Both the position numbers and the translations under genes were made by a program. A DNA stretch of 64,000 bases. It comes from Bryobacteraceae bacterium (GTDB lineage Bacteria; Acidobacteriota; Terriglobia; Bryobacterales; Bryobacteraceae). The stretch lies in contig CANGYQ010000006.1 of NCBI GenBank assembly GCA_947458745.1, positions 124,001 to 188,000 of the forward strand. Reading direction: 5' to 3'. Under the pieces are notes generated by a model. The model worked only from the letters and a program-made list of their open reading frames with translations, was not told the origin of the DNA and did no database searches. Positions 34,565-43,632 of the stretch are shown here, in pieces; the stretch's first letter is position 1, and each line of letters opens with the position of its first letter.

Positions 34565-35827
34565 ATGAGTTTTCTCTCCGCCATCGTGGTGGTGCTGATG
34601 CACCAGACGCCAGACCGCGCACCCGCCATTCCCAAAGCCACCACGGAAGCCGCCAAGCCCGCCACGGTGCCGCCCAAGTGGCGTTTGTTTGGTGAGACCC
34701 GGGCGTGGGCGGAGAATCGGGGCGGCGTCGTATTCGGGCGCGAACGCGACATCAGCACGGTCCTGCTGCGGCAACGGCTGGGGATCGAGCTGCGTCCCAC
34801 GCGCTGGCTGAAGATCCTCGCCATGGGGCAGGATACGCGGGCCCCAAACTATCAGCGCACCCGGCCGGGCACCGCGCAGGACCCGGCTGATCTGCACGAG
34901 GCCTTTGTCGAGATCAACCCCGATGCGAAGCGTGGTTGGGGAGCGCTCGCGGGCCGGAAGCGTTTCACTCTGGGCGACCAGCATGTGATTGGTGTGCCCG
35001 AATGGGGCAATTCCGGCCGGACCTATGACGTGGCCCAACTGGACTACCGGCAGACCAACCTGCGTCTGCGTCTGTTGTTCGTATCTGCCGTAAAGTTTCA
35101 ACCACAGCGCTTCAATCTCCCCGGCCTGGGTGACCGGCTCTGGGGCATCTACTATGAACTGCCGAAGGCGATCCCGCGTGGTGTGCTGGACGTCTATCTC
35201 CTGCGTCATGACCAGAACATCCCTGGCGGATTTCGCGGCCCCGGGCGGCTGGGATCCACCAACTTCGGCACGCGCGTGCAGGTTCCGGTCAACAAAGTCT
35301 GGCGCCTCAGCACGGAGACCATGGGCCAAACCGGAGTGCGCGGCCTGAGTGCGCAACGGGCGATGGGAACCATTTCCAGTGTCAGCCGCCGGTTCAGTTG
35401 GCATGAATCGGTGGCATCAGTGGAGTACAAGTACGCCAGCCCGGATTTCGACCAGATGTATCCGGCGCACCACAACCGGTTGGGCCACGCTGACCTGATC
35501 TTTCTGCGCAACGTCCACAGTATCCAGCCGCTCTGGAAACTGACGCTGGGACGGCACACAAAACTGAATGTGATGTACACCGCCAATTGGCTGGTGGATG
35601 CCACTCAACCGCTCTATGGCTTCACCGGGACCGCGATTGGCCGTGATGTGCGTGGGCAGTCAGGCCGGTTTACCGGGCAGGAGTATGCCGCCTACTCGAC
35701 TCACTCGCTGGGGCACTGGCAGCTGGGGGCGGGGTACGCCTACTGGCACGCTGGCGAGTTTATCCGTAAGCAGACGCCCGGGGCCAGCCCGCACTATGTC
35801 TACCTGCACACGGCTTACACGTTCTGA
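34565..35827 (+). CDS. Alginate-export-family outer-membrane porin
   Basis: 420 residues with short leader MSFLSAIVVVLMHQ. From about residue 45 there are amphipathic beta-strands with alternating aromatic and charged residues (WRLFGETRAWAENRGG, LLRQRLGIELRPTRWLKIL, AFVEINPDAKRGWGALAGRK), and the chain ends in Phe (LHTAYTF). This is an AlgE/OprD-like 16-18-stranded barrel. Family role: diffusion of anionic saccharides or other solutes. The ATG at 34565 is chosen because AAGGTGAG sits 7 nt upstream; a GTG four codons earlier is possible. It is divergent from the NHL gene. Confidence 0.85.
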   Translation: MSFLSAIVVVLMHQTPDRAPAIPKATTEAAKPATVPPKWRLFGETRAWAENRGGVVFGRERDISTVLLRQRLGIELRPTRWLKILAMGQDTRAPNYQRTRPGTAQDPADLHEAFVEINPDAKRGWGALAGRKRFTLGDQHVIGVPEWGNSGRTYDVAQLDYRQTNLRLRLLFVSAVKFQPQRFNLPGLGDRLWGIYYELPKAIPRGVLDVYLLRHDQNIPGGFRGPGRLGSTNFGTRVQVPVNKVWRLSTETMGQTGVRGLSAQRAMGTISSVSRRFSWHESVASVEYKYASPDFDQMYPAHHNRLGHADLIFLRNVHSIQPLWKLTLGRHTKLNVMYTANWLVDATQPLYGFTGTAIGRDVRGQSGRFTGQEYAAYSTHSLGHWQLGAGYAYWHAGEFIRKQTPGASPHYVYLHTAYTF

Positions 35828-35850
35828 GGGGCCCGTTGGGCGCGCTCAGC

Positions 35851-37038
35851 CTATTGGAGGACAGCCTGGGCTGATTTGACGGGGGCTTGGGCTCCCGCCG
35901 GAACCGGTGGGACGCCATAATACTCAAGCAGTTCGGCTACTTTGCGGGTGAGGTCAAAATTCTCAATAGCCCGCTGCCTTCCAGCGATGCCCATCTGCTT
36001 CCGGCGAGCGGGGTCCGCGAGCAGGGTGATTAGGGTCTCCGCTAAGGCGGGCGGCTGGGAGGGAGGGCAGAGAAGTCCGGTGACACCATGCTCCACGACT
36101 TCCGGAATCCCGCCGACATCGGTCGCGACGACCGCCCGCTCAAAACCCATGGCTTCGGTGATCACCCAGCCAAAAGCTTCCTGCCAGCGCGAGGGCTGAC
36201 AGAGGATGTCGCAGGCGGCTAGGATGCCCTCTTCCTGCGGGTGCTCAATCAAGCCGGTAAAGGTTACCTTGTCCGCGATGCCCAACCGGCGTGCCTGCGC
36301 CTTAAAGTCTTCCAGTGAGGGGCCGGATCCGCCGATCACAAAATGGGCATTCGGAATTCGCGCCAGCACCGCCGGTGCGGCGTCCAGCAGATCACTGATA
36401 CCCTTTTCCGGGATCATCCAGCACAACACGGCCACCACTTGAGCGTCCGGAGCAATCTGGAAACGCCGGCGGAACTTCTCAGACAACTCAGATGCCCGTT
36501 GCACCGCGGGCAGCTCGCTTCCGTTGTAGAGGACAAACGTCCGATCTTCCGGAAAGACGCCCCTCTCCACGCCCATCCGGCGATTCATTTTGCTGACGCA
36601 CATGATCCCGGTGACGGGAATCTGGAGGACGAGCGCGATAGCTCTCTTCCAAGAAGACGTGCGCTGCACTTCAGAGCTCAACCGCGAAGCCTGATCGGTG
36701 AAGAACACACGCTTGACGCCAAGCAGCCGCGCGACCCACGGAATGGGGCCCAACAGGGCCAGGAAACTGAAGTGCAGCACTTCGGGTCTGTGCCGCCGCA
36801 GAATGTTGCTGATGGCCCGCACAGCCGCCCAACCGCTGGCGTGGATCTCGGGCGCGACCTCATAGGGCAGGCCGGCCTCCTGCAAGTATCGTTGGGCGAT
36901 GGCCGACGGTTCGGCGTGAAACACGACCACATGCCGGTAACCGCGCTCCCGCAGTTGGAGGGTCATCTCGCGGAGAAACGTTTCAACGCCACCGATGCGG
37001 AGTGGCTGAACTCCGTAGAGAGATACTACTGTTTCCAT
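35851..37038 (-). CDS. Glycosyltransferase family 4 (GT-B)
   Basis: 395 residues. The N-terminal Rossmann domain starts VVSLYGVQPLRIGGVETFL (glycine-rich acceptor loop). The C-terminal donor domain has VLCWMIPEKGISDLLDA, HFVIGGSGPSLEDFKAQA and the EX7E region EAFGWVITEAMGFE, all usual in nucleotide-sugar retaining glycosyltransferases. The C-terminus is a Pro/Ala-rich tail. Acceptor unknown. The start lies 13 nt inside the radical SAM gene, so the two are coupled and may modify or build the same product. Confidence 0.92.
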   Translation of the reverse strand: METVVSLYGVQPLRIGGVETFLREMTLQLRERGYRHVVVFHAEPSAIAQRYLQEAGLPYEVAPEIHASGWAAVRAISNILRRHRPEVLHFSFLALLGPIPWVARLLGVKRVFFTDQASRLSSEVQRTSSWKRAIALVLQIPVTGIMCVSKMNRRMGVERGVFPEDRTFVLYNGSELPAVQRASELSEKFRRRFQIAPDAQVVAVLCWMIPEKGISDLLDAAPAVLARIPNAHFVIGGSGPSLEDFKAQARRLGIADKVTFTGLIEHPQEEGILAACDILCQPSRWQEAFGWVITEAMGFERAVVATDVGGIPEVVEHGVTGLLCPPSQPPALAETLITLLADPARRKQMGIAGRQRAIENFDLTRKVAELLEYYGVPPVPAGAQAPVKSAQAVLQ

Positions 37039-38129
37039 GACTTAGCTGCTGTCAACGAAGGTGCAAGCTCAATGGTATGGAGCTCATCCTTCGTCAACCG
37101 CTTCTCCATGCAACATCCCTGACGCCACAGCTTGGGCCGCTGGGCCCAAATCTCCCGAATCGGGGTTTCCTTGATATTGCCCACCGGCGGTACGCCGGTG
37201 CAGACAGTGACGTCACCATTGGCCTGGATCTGAAGCATCGTCAAGGCATTACAGGACGCCACCTTCTCGTGGCCCGCGTGCGCCTGCACCGTAAGCCGGT
37301 GAGCCGCCACATTGTCAAAGTACGGAATCATCGTCTCTAACTGGGCAAAGCTGTTGCGGATGGGCAGCCCTTCACCCTTCAGCTTGATCAATTCCTTGAT
37401 ATTGGCCACGGCCAGCTTGGTGTCCTTGGGCCAGTTCTCAGTGTGCAACCACCACTCTTCGTCTTCCGGCGTGTTGTAGTTCTGCTCAATCGGCTGATAG
37501 AAAATCTCGTAACCGTTCTCAGCGGCATAGTGGGCCATTTTCACCGTGTCCACGAGGTTGTATGACATGATGACGTTCTTCAGACGGATGGTGTACTTCA
37601 GACCGTGCTCCTGGCGCATGCGCTTCAGAGTCGCCAGCGTCGTCGTGGTGAAGTCCCAGAACCGTTCCTTGCCGCGCACCTTGTTGTGCGTTTCGCCCAT
37701 GCCGTCCAGCGACAGCGTGACGCGATTGGGCTGGGCCATCGCCAAGGCCTCAATCTTGCGCTGGTCGGCCCAATAGCCGTGCGTCAGAATCTCCAGCGGG
37801 ATGCCCACCTGGTGGGCGTGGGCAACGACGTCGATCGCAAATGGCTTCATCAGCGCCTCACCGCCGCTGATGGTAACGCCCACCGGGCCCAGCCACGAGC
37901 GAAGATCGCCCACTACCTGTTTCCACTGGTCGGCCGAAGGGGAGTCTTCCCGCCCGCGATTTTTCCAGATGTCGCAGTGCACGCACTTCGCACTGCACAG
38001 CTCGGTCAGGAGAAAGATGATGGAGGTTGGCCTCGTGAAATCGGCCAGCCGACCGCCTAGTACATTACGTAACCGGTAGTTAACGCCCTGATAGGCTCGC
38101 CGGTAGAGCGTATCCATCCCTGTAGCCAT
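37026..38129 (-). CDS. Radical SAM protein with C-terminal SPASM-like region
   Basis: 367 residues. The [4Fe-4S]/SAM motif CSAKCVHC is at about residues 46-53, followed by GVTISGGEALMKPF (SAM-binding GGE) and LSLDGMGETHNKVRG. The C-terminal region has CNALTMLQIQANGDVTVC and later GCCMEKR, a reduced SPASM-type cysteine set that may bind an auxiliary cluster. Such proteins often modify peptides or sugars. The start is fixed by GGGGGAGGA about 8 nt upstream. It overlaps the glycosyltransferase by 13 nt. No precursor peptide was found next to it. Confidence 0.9.
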   Translation of the reverse strand: MATGMDTLYRRAYQGVNYRLRNVLGGRLADFTRPTSIIFLLTELCSAKCVHCDIWKNRGREDSPSADQWKQVVGDLRSWLGPVGVTISGGEALMKPFAIDVVAHAHQVGIPLEILTHGYWADQRKIEALAMAQPNRVTLSLDGMGETHNKVRGKERFWDFTTTTLATLKRMRQEHGLKYTIRLKNVIMSYNLVDTVKMAHYAAENGYEIFYQPIEQNYNTPEDEEWWLHTENWPKDTKLAVANIKELIKLKGEGLPIRNSFAQLETMIPYFDNVAAHRLTVQAHAGHEKVASCNALTMLQIQANGDVTVCTGVPPVGNIKETPIREIWAQRPKLWRQGCCMEKRLTKDELHTIELAPSLTAAKSWKQ

Positions 38130-38250
38130 GTTTGCTTGTCCTCCCCCGCCATTCTCTTCGACAGAGCTTTGTCGCTACTGAACCATTCCAGTCTAGACGG
38201 CTTCTGCACCAGATAGGGAGGACTTTAGTCCTGGTTCGGACTGGAACCGG
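38130..38250. other. Intergenic region between cimA and the radical SAM gene
   Basis: It contains the radical SAM Shine-Dalgarno sequence and a short perfect palindrome AGGACT-TT-AGTCCT (38219-38232), followed by GGTTC/GAACC arms (38233-38248). The palindromes lie about 20-30 nt after the cimA stop on the minus strand and could mark its 3' end, but there is no U-tract. Confidence 0.4.
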
Positions 38251-39876
38251 CTAGACGCCCCAGCTGTAATCTTCGAGTAACTGGTTGCCCTGGGAGTCTT
38301 TTTCCGATAGACGCATCAGTTCCAGGCGCAGCGCATCCACCAGCGCTTTCCAGCTGGCTTCGATAACGTTCTCCGAAACGCCCACCGTGGTCCAACTGCG
38401 GCGGTGGTCGGACCACTCCACCAGTACGCGGACCTTGGCGGCCGTGCCTTTCTTCGAATCCAGCACCCGTACCTTGTAGTCAGTCAGGCGCACTTGGGCC
38501 AGTTCCGGGTACAGTGCGGACAGACATTGTCGCAGGCAGACATCCAGCGCATTCATCGGACCATGCCCGGTGGCATTGGCCGAATGAACGCCGTCTTGCG
38601 TGCGTAACATCACGGAAGCCGTGGTCTGCACGCCGCGCTCGGTCGACTTCGTGGCCACCTCGTAGCTGACCACGTCAAACAAGTGCATGTCCGGATGGAG
38701 TGCTTCGCGCACCAGCAGCTCAAACGTACCTTCCGCCGCTTCCAGTTCGTAGCCTTCATATTCCATCTGCTTGATCCGGTCCAGCAGTTCGCGGCGGCTC
38801 TCTTCCGACAGCCGGGACGCGCCACCGTTACCGCCCGCTGCCGCCAATTCCTTCAGTTTGTAGACGATGTTGCCCCGGCCGGAGAGGTCCGACAGCAGCA
38901 CCCGCTGGCGATTGCCGACGCGGGCCGGGTCGATGTGCTCGTAGGTAGCGGAATCCTTCATCACCGCCGCAACATGGACTCCACCCTTGTGAGCAAAGGC
39001 GCTGGGGCCTACATAAGGCTGATCATTGCGGATGGGCAGGTTCGCCAGTTCGGAGACAAACCGGGCCACTTGGGTCAGCTGGGGTAGCCGTTCCGGGCCG
39101 ATCGTGGTGTGATGCAGCTTCAGTTCCAGGTTGGCGATGATACTCACCATGTTAGCGTTGCCGCAGCGCTCGCCATACCCGTTGATGCAGCCTTGCACGT
39201 GCGTGACGCCGGCTTCCACCGCCGCCAGAGAGTTCGCGACGGCGACATCGGAATCGTTGTGCGCGTGGATGCCCAGGACGCCATCAAAGTGCTGCCGGAC
39301 ATCGGCCACGATCTCCACCAGGCGTCCGGTAATGGTGCCGCCGTTGGTGTCGCACAGGCACAGGACGTCCGCCCCGGCCTTCTTGGCGGCCTCCAGCGTA
39401 CGCAACGCAAAGTCACGCGATGCCTCGTAGCCGTCAAAGAAGTGCTCGGCATCGTAGACCACTTCGCGGCCATGATCCTTCAACCGTTGCACGGTCTCCG
39501 AGATCAGGACCAGGTTCTCTTCTTCGCTGATGCCCAGGGCACGCTCAACATGCAGCTTCCAGCTTTTGCCAAAGACACTCACCACCGGCGTGCCCGCTTC
39601 CAGCAAGGCACGCACGTTGGGGTCAGTGTCGATGGTGTTTTTGGCGAAGCGTGTGGCGCCGAACGCCGTCAGCTTCGCGTGTTTCAATTTCAGGTCGCGG
39701 GCCCGAGCGAAGAACTCCTTGTCCTTCGGATTCGAGCCCGGCCACCCGCCTTCGATGTAATCAATCCCCAGTTCATCCAGCCGAATGGCAATAGCCAGTT
39801 TGTCCTCGACGGATAAAGAGACGGCTTCGCCCTGCGTGCCGTCGCGGAGAGTGGTATCGAAGGTATGGATCTTCAT
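38251..39876 (-). CDS. cimA: (R)-citramalate synthase
   Basis: 541 residues. The enzyme condenses pyruvate and acetyl-CoA to citramalate, the threonine-independent entry to isoleucine. The HMGL-like barrel starts with FDTTLRDGTQGEAVSL and contains HAHNDSDVAVANSLAAVEAG and GCINGYGERCGNANM (metal ligands). The C-terminal about 120 residues form the LeuA-type allosteric domain (DYKVRVLDSKKGTAAKVRVL). Sequence and length match the CimA group rather than 2-isopropylmalate synthase. It is the last gene of the ilvBNC-cimA operon, 23 bp after ilvC, so the operon supplies isoleucine and valine together. Confidence 0.93.
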   Translation of the reverse strand: MKIHTFDTTLRDGTQGEAVSLSVEDKLAIAIRLDELGIDYIEGGWPGSNPKDKEFFARARDLKLKHAKLTAFGATRFAKNTIDTDPNVRALLEAGTPVVSVFGKSWKLHVERALGISEEENLVLISETVQRLKDHGREVVYDAEHFFDGYEASRDFALRTLEAAKKAGADVLCLCDTNGGTITGRLVEIVADVRQHFDGVLGIHAHNDSDVAVANSLAAVEAGVTHVQGCINGYGERCGNANMVSIIANLELKLHHTTIGPERLPQLTQVARFVSELANLPIRNDQPYVGPSAFAHKGGVHVAAVMKDSATYEHIDPARVGNRQRVLLSDLSGRGNIVYKLKELAAAGGNGGASRLSEESRRELLDRIKQMEYEGYELEAAEGTFELLVREALHPDMHLFDVVSYEVATKSTERGVQTTASVMLRTQDGVHSANATGHGPMNALDVCLRQCLSALYPELAQVRLTDYKVRVLDSKKGTAAKVRVLVEWSDHRRSWTTVGVSENVIEASWKALVDALRLELMRLSEKDSQGNQLLEDYSWGV

Positions 39877-39899
39877 TTGAAGTGCGCGGAGCGCACCGA

Positions 39900-40919
39900 C
39901 TACGCAGTCGGTACGCCCGCCTCCTTTTTCTTTTTGAGGAACGTCATCATGGACCGTAGTTCCGCACCGATCTTCTCAATCGGCAGACCCTTGCCGGCTT
40001 CCCGCATGCGCAAGAAGTTGTGGCGGCCGGTCTTGTTCTCATTCATCCAGTTGCGAGCGAACTCACCGGACTGGATTTCAGCCAATACTTTCTTCATCTC
40101 GGCCTTCGTCGCATCGGTGATGATGCGCGGACCGGTGACATAGTCGCCATACTCGGCCGTATCAGAGACCGAGAAGCGCATGTATTCCAGGCCGCCCTCG
40201 TAGATGAGATCGACAATCAGCTTCAATTCGTGTAGGCACTCGAAGTAAGCGATTTCCGGGTCGTAGCCGGCTTCAGTCAACGTCTCAAAGCCCGCATTGA
40301 TGAGGGCGCTGACGCCACCGCACAGGACGGCTTGTTCGCCAAACAGGTCGCTTTCGGTCTCTTCGCGGAACGAAGTCTCGATGACGCCCGCCTTCAGGCA
40401 ACCCAGCGCCAGCGCGTAGGCCAGCGAATTCTCGAGCGCTTTGCCTGAGGCATTCTGGTGGATCGCCACCAGGGCCGGGACGCCGACGCCTTCGGTGTAC
40501 AGTTCACGGACGCGGTGTCCGGGGGCCTTGGGGGCCACCATGGTCACGTCCACCGAGGGCGGCGGCGTAATGAAGCCAAAGTGGATGTTGAAGCCGTGGG
40601 CGAACATCAACGTCTTGCCCGGGCGCATGGCCGGAGCAATCTCGTTGTTGTAAACGTCAGCCTGCACGTGATCCGGCATCAGCAACATCATCATGTCGCC
40701 CGCCTCGGCGGCTTCGGCCACCGTCATCACCTTCAGGCCGGCCGCTTCCGCCTTCACGCGGGAGCGCGAGGTCTCGGGCAAGCCAACGACAACGTTGACG
40801 CCCGAGTCGCGCAGGTTCAACGCGTGCGCGTGGCCCTGGCTGCCGTAGCCAATAATCGCGACGGTCTTGCCAGCCAACGCGGCCAGGCTACCGTCCTTCT
40901 CGTAATACCGTTTCGCCAT
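39900..40919 (-). CDS. ilvC: Ketol-acid reductoisomerase
   Basis: 339 residues (class I length). It isomerises and reduces acetolactate/acetohydroxybutyrate with NADPH. The N-domain has [20 protein letters not shown], with the nucleotide-specificity loop SRSRVKAE after [28 protein letters not shown] and the knotted C-domain follow ([20 protein letters not shown] with Mg ligands). The ATG at 40919 gives the family's normal [10 protein letters not shown] start and has GAGGAA upstream; an in-frame ATG at 40940 is less typical. The gene overlaps the end of ilvN by 32 nt. Confidence 0.97.
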   Translation of the reverse strand: MAKRYYEKDGSLAALAGKTVAIIGYGSQGHAHALNLRDSGVNVVVGLPETSRSRVKAEAAGLKVMTVAEAAEAGDMMMLLMPDHVQADVYNNEIAPAMRPGKTLMFAHGFNIHFGFITPPPSVDVTMVAPKAPGHRVRELYTEGVGVPALVAIHQNASGKALENSLAYALALGCLKAGVIETSFREETESDLFGEQAVLCGGVSALINAGFETLTEAGYDPEIAYFECLHELKLIVDLIYEGGLEYMRFSVSDTAEYGDYVTGPRIITDATKAEMKKVLAEIQSGEFARNWMNENKTGRHNFLRMREAGKGLPIEKIGAELRSMMTFLKKKKEAGVPTA

Positions 40920-41457
40920 TTTCGATTGTTTCCTCTTCATTCGCCACGCCCCGGTGAACCGGTGGCGCCAAGCGTAGTTTCTTCGCTTCCAAAGTCACTG
41001 CCAGCAGCCCGGAGCGGGTGACTTCAATCTCCCCGTAGCTGCGCATCACATCAATAAACTCGTCCAACTTTTCCGGATCGCCCGTGGCTTCCAGAGCAAA
41101 GCCCTCCACGGAAGAATCCACCACGCGCGCGCCAAAGATTTCTGCCTCTTTCAGCACCGCGGTCCGCGTTTCCATTGGCGTCCGGACGCGCAGTAACAGC
41201 ATTTCACGGCTGACACTGGGCGTCTCGGTGACGTCGGTGGCCTGCAGCACGTTGATCAGCTTGTTCATTTGCTTGATCACCTGCAGGCGCTGCTTAGAAT
41301 CGACGTCCACCGTGATCGTCATCCGCGATTGCGTCGGGTCCAACGTCTTGGCCACGGTGAGGCTTTCAATGTTGTAGCCACGGGCCACCAGCACGCCGGT
41401 GATGCGCATCAACGCACCGGTCTTGTTTTCGACAAGGAGAGAGATTACCTGTTGCAT
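40888..41457 (-). CDS. ilvN: Acetolactate synthase small (regulatory) subunit
   Basis: 189 residues. The N-terminal ACT domain ([29 protein letters not shown]) binds valine for feedback control of the catalytic subunit. A second ACT-like C-domain is at about 80-160 ([20 protein letters not shown]). The final about 25 residues are a low-complexity acidic tail encoded over the ilvC start. The start is supported by AAAGGAAA before the ATG. It lies 15 bp after ilvB. Confidence 0.96.
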   Translation of the reverse strand: MQQVISLLVENKTGALMRITGVLVARGYNIESLTVAKTLDPTQSRMTITVDVDSKQRLQVIKQMNKLINVLQATDVTETPSVSREMLLLRVRTPMETRTAVLKEAEIFGARVVDSSVEGFALEATGDPEKLDEFIDVMRSYGEIEVTRSGLLAVTLEAKKLRLAPPVHRGVANEEETIENGETVLREGR

Positions 41458-41472
41458 GTGTTTCCTTTGGGC

Positions 41473-43233
41473 CTAGTCACCCACCGCCACCGGTTGCGGC
41501 GGCCCGAGCACCATTTCGTTGATTGCGCCACCGGCGGGCACCATCGGGTAGACGTTCTCGTTCGGCGTCACCATGACGTTCAGCAGGTACGGACCCGGCT
41601 CCGCAATCGCTTCGTCCAGCGCGGCGCGCAGTTCTTCAGGGCGGAAGATGGTCTTGCCCTTAAAGCCATAAGCTCCAGCGAGTTTGTTCGCGTCCGGGAA
41701 GTTGTCCAGGGTCACCTGGCTCAACCGGTTGTTGTAGAACAGTTCCTGCCACTGGCGCACCATGCCCAGGTAGCCGTTGTTCATGACGATGATCTTCACC
41801 GGCAGACCGTAGTTCACCAGGGTGGCCAGCTCCGGAATGGACATCTGGAAGCCGCCGTCACCGCAGATGGCAAACACCAGTTGGTCTGGGTTGGCATATT
41901 GCGCGCCCAGGGCCGAAGGTACACCAAAGCCCATCGAACCCAGGCCGCCGGAGTTGATCCACAGGCGTGGCGAGTTGAACCGGATCAGCTGTGCGGACCA
42001 CATCTGGTGCTGGCCCACGTCGGTACAGACGATCGCCTTGCCACCAGAGATCTTGTCGATCTCCGAAATCAGGTGCTGCGGCTTAATCTCATCCACCGAG
42101 AAGGAGGGCTCCAGCGGATGCTCCGCCTTCCAGGCGCGAATCTGACGCCACCAGGCAGCGCGGGCTTCGGCCTTCTGGTCGGCCATCTCGGGCTTCAACT
42201 CGATCAGGACCTTGTTGACCTTTTCGAGGACCCGCTTGACGTCGCCCACGATGGGCAGGTCCGCCGTGCGGTTCTTGCTGATCTCTGACGGGTCGATGTC
42301 GACGTGGATCACCTTGGCATGTGGCGCAAAGGCGGCCAGCCGGCCGGTGACGCGGTCGTCAAACCGGACGCCCAGGGCAATCAACAGGTCGCATTCGTAC
42401 ATGCCCATGTTGGCCGCATAGCTGCCGTGCATGCCCGGCATGGAGATGTAGTTGGGGTGCGTGCCCGGCATCGCGCCGATGCCCATCAGCGTGTTCACCG
42501 AGGGTGCATCCAGGATCTCCACCATTTCCCGCAATTCGTTGGACGCATCACCGTGGATGATGCCGCCGCCGGCGTAAACCATCGGCTTCTCGGCTTCCCA
42601 CATCATCTGCGCCGCACGGCGGATCTGGCCCGCGTGGCCTTCGGTGTAGAGCTTGTAGCCCGGCAGGTGGATCGACTTCACCGGCGTGTAGTGGTGATGG
42701 CCCTGGAAGATGTCCTTGGGGATATCCACCAGCACGGGGCCGGGACGGCCGGAACCAGCGATGTAGAACGCTTCGTGGATGATCTGCGGCAGGTCGCTCA
42801 AGTTCTTCACGAGGAAGTTGTGCTTGGTGGCGGAGCGGGTGATGCCGAACGTGTCGGCTTCCTGGAACGCGTCGCTGCCAATCAGCTTGCTAGTGACCTG
42901 GCCGGTCAAGGCGACGATCGGGATCGAATCCATCATCGCGTCTACCAGGCCAGTCACCAGATTGGTGGCACCGGGGCCAGAGGTGGCGCAGCAGACGCCC
43001 ACTTTGCCGGTCGACCGGGCGTAGCCCTGGGCGGCGAACGCGGCGTTCTGCTCGTGCCGGACCAGCACGTGCCGGATCGGGTGATCATACAGCGCGTCGT
43101 AAAACGGAAGCGTCACTCCGCCCGGGTAGCCGAAGATCACTTCGACGCCTTCCTGCACCAGACACTCCAGCAGCATCTTGGAGCCGTTCATCAACACGCC
43201 CGGATTGGATTGGGTTGCCGTTACCTTGTTCAT
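41473..43233 (-). CDS. ilvB: Acetolactate synthase large (catalytic) subunit
   Basis: 586 residues of a ThDP-dependent enzyme. The N-terminal pyrimidine-binding domain contains VIFGYPGGVTLPFYDAL and the catalytic Glu in LVRHEQNAAFAAQGYARS. The central FAD-binding domain follows. The C-terminal ThDP/Mg motif is GDGGFQMSIPELATLVNYGLP. It makes acetolactate and acetohydroxybutyrate for valine and isoleucine. The ATG at 43233 is chosen because AGAAGAG precedes it; 31 further upstream codons are open but lie in the leader and look random. Expression is expected to be governed by the attenuator just upstream. Confidence 0.97.
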   Translation of the reverse strand: MNKVTATQSNPGVLMNGSKMLLECLVQEGVEVIFGYPGGVTLPFYDALYDHPIRHVLVRHEQNAAFAAQGYARSTGKVGVCCATSGPGATNLVTGLVDAMMDSIPIVALTGQVTSKLIGSDAFQEADTFGITRSATKHNFLVKNLSDLPQIIHEAFYIAGSGRPGPVLVDIPKDIFQGHHHYTPVKSIHLPGYKLYTEGHAGQIRRAAQMMWEAEKPMVYAGGGIIHGDASNELREMVEILDAPSVNTLMGIGAMPGTHPNYISMPGMHGSYAANMGMYECDLLIALGVRFDDRVTGRLAAFAPHAKVIHVDIDPSEISKNRTADLPIVGDVKRVLEKVNKVLIELKPEMADQKAEARAAWWRQIRAWKAEHPLEPSFSVDEIKPQHLISEIDKISGGKAIVCTDVGQHQMWSAQLIRFNSPRLWINSGGLGSMGFGVPSALGAQYANPDQLVFAICGDGGFQMSIPELATLVNYGLPVKIIVMNNGYLGMVRQWQELFYNNRLSQVTLDNFPDANKLAGAYGFKGKTIFRPEELRAALDEAIAEPGPYLLNVMVTPNENVYPMVPAGGAINEMVLGPPQPVAVGD

Positions 43234-43314
43234 ATCTCTTCTAGTTCCTCGACGGGCACCGCTTGCCGCGGGGCCTTGATTTGTTCCTGCCACCCGAAAG
43301 TGGGCCGCCAAACG

Positions 43315-43358
43315 AAAAAAGACCATCGTCTGGGAGGTTTGCTCCCCGCCGATGGCCC
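43315..43358 (-). terminator. ilv operon attenuator terminator
   Basis: On the minus strand the stem GGCCATCG...CGATGGTC encloses an inner stem GGGAG/CTCCC with a short loop and is followed by six T residues (43320-43315). This is a textbook intrinsic terminator about 80 nt before ilvB and 30 nt after the leader-peptide stop. Its 5' arm includes GGCGGGG (43350-43344), which is exactly complementary to CCCCGCC (43396-43390) at the end of the leader reading frame, giving a competing 7-bp antiterminator helix. Confidence 0.88.
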
Positions 43359-43386
43359 TTTTCTTTCTAATCGAAATCGAGGCCGG

Positions 43387-43485
43387 TCAGGCGGGGTTGG
43401 TAATCCCTACGCCTACTACTACCTCGATAATGACAACCCGCCCTACGTTCCGCTGGTTCCGGATGGGTTGAGCAAGCTGTTCCAC
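43387..43485 (-). CDS. ilv leader peptide (Val/Ile attenuation)
   Basis: A 32-codon frame with GTG start at 43485 whose C-terminal part reads VVIIEVVVGVGITNPA, so nine of twelve consecutive codons are Val or Ile. Stalling there when charged tRNA-Val or tRNA-Ile is scarce would leave CCCCGCC free to pair with the terminator arm. When translation reaches the stop codon the ribosome covers it and the terminator forms. The products downstream (IlvB, IlvN, IlvC, CimA) make just these amino acids. The start is inferred: it sits 6 nt after a -10 element. The frame is open further upstream, but that part runs antisense to the monooxygenase gene. Confidence 0.8.
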   Translation of the reverse strand: MEQLAQPIRNQRNVGRVVIIEVVVGVGITNPA

Positions 43486-43491
43486 GTCCTG

Positions 43492-43520
43492 AGAATACCC
43501 TAGTAGTTTCGTAAATGCAA
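43492..43520 (-). promoter_or_regulatory. Putative promoter of the ilv leader/ilvBNC-cimA operon
   Basis: On the minus strand TTGCAT (43520-43515), a 17-bp spacer and TATTCT (43497-43492). Transcription would start at about the GTG of the leader peptide, making the leader mRNA leaderless. Confidence 0.5.
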
Positions 43521-43595
43521 CACCCAATACGTATGAGTAATATTTATCGATCCATTGCCTCACTATCGCCACTTGAGCCACGGGCAAAGTTGCGG

Positions 43596-43625
43596 TTGGC
43601 ATCCGGGCCCCTGATGGGCGATACT
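43596..43625 (+). promoter_or_regulatory. Putative promoter of the monooxygenase gene
   Basis: TTGGCA (43596-43601), an 18-bp spacer and GATACT (43620-43625). The hexamer ends 7 nt before the ATG at 43633, implying a leaderless transcript. It is divergent from the ilv leader promoter about 75 bp away. Confidence 0.55.
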
Positions 43626-43632
43626 CGTGCGC

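Noticed and set aside
42304-43503. Plus-strand open frame of 399 codons
   Set aside because: Antisense to ilvB and the ilv leader. Its end crosses the terminator and leader peptide, which explain the region better.
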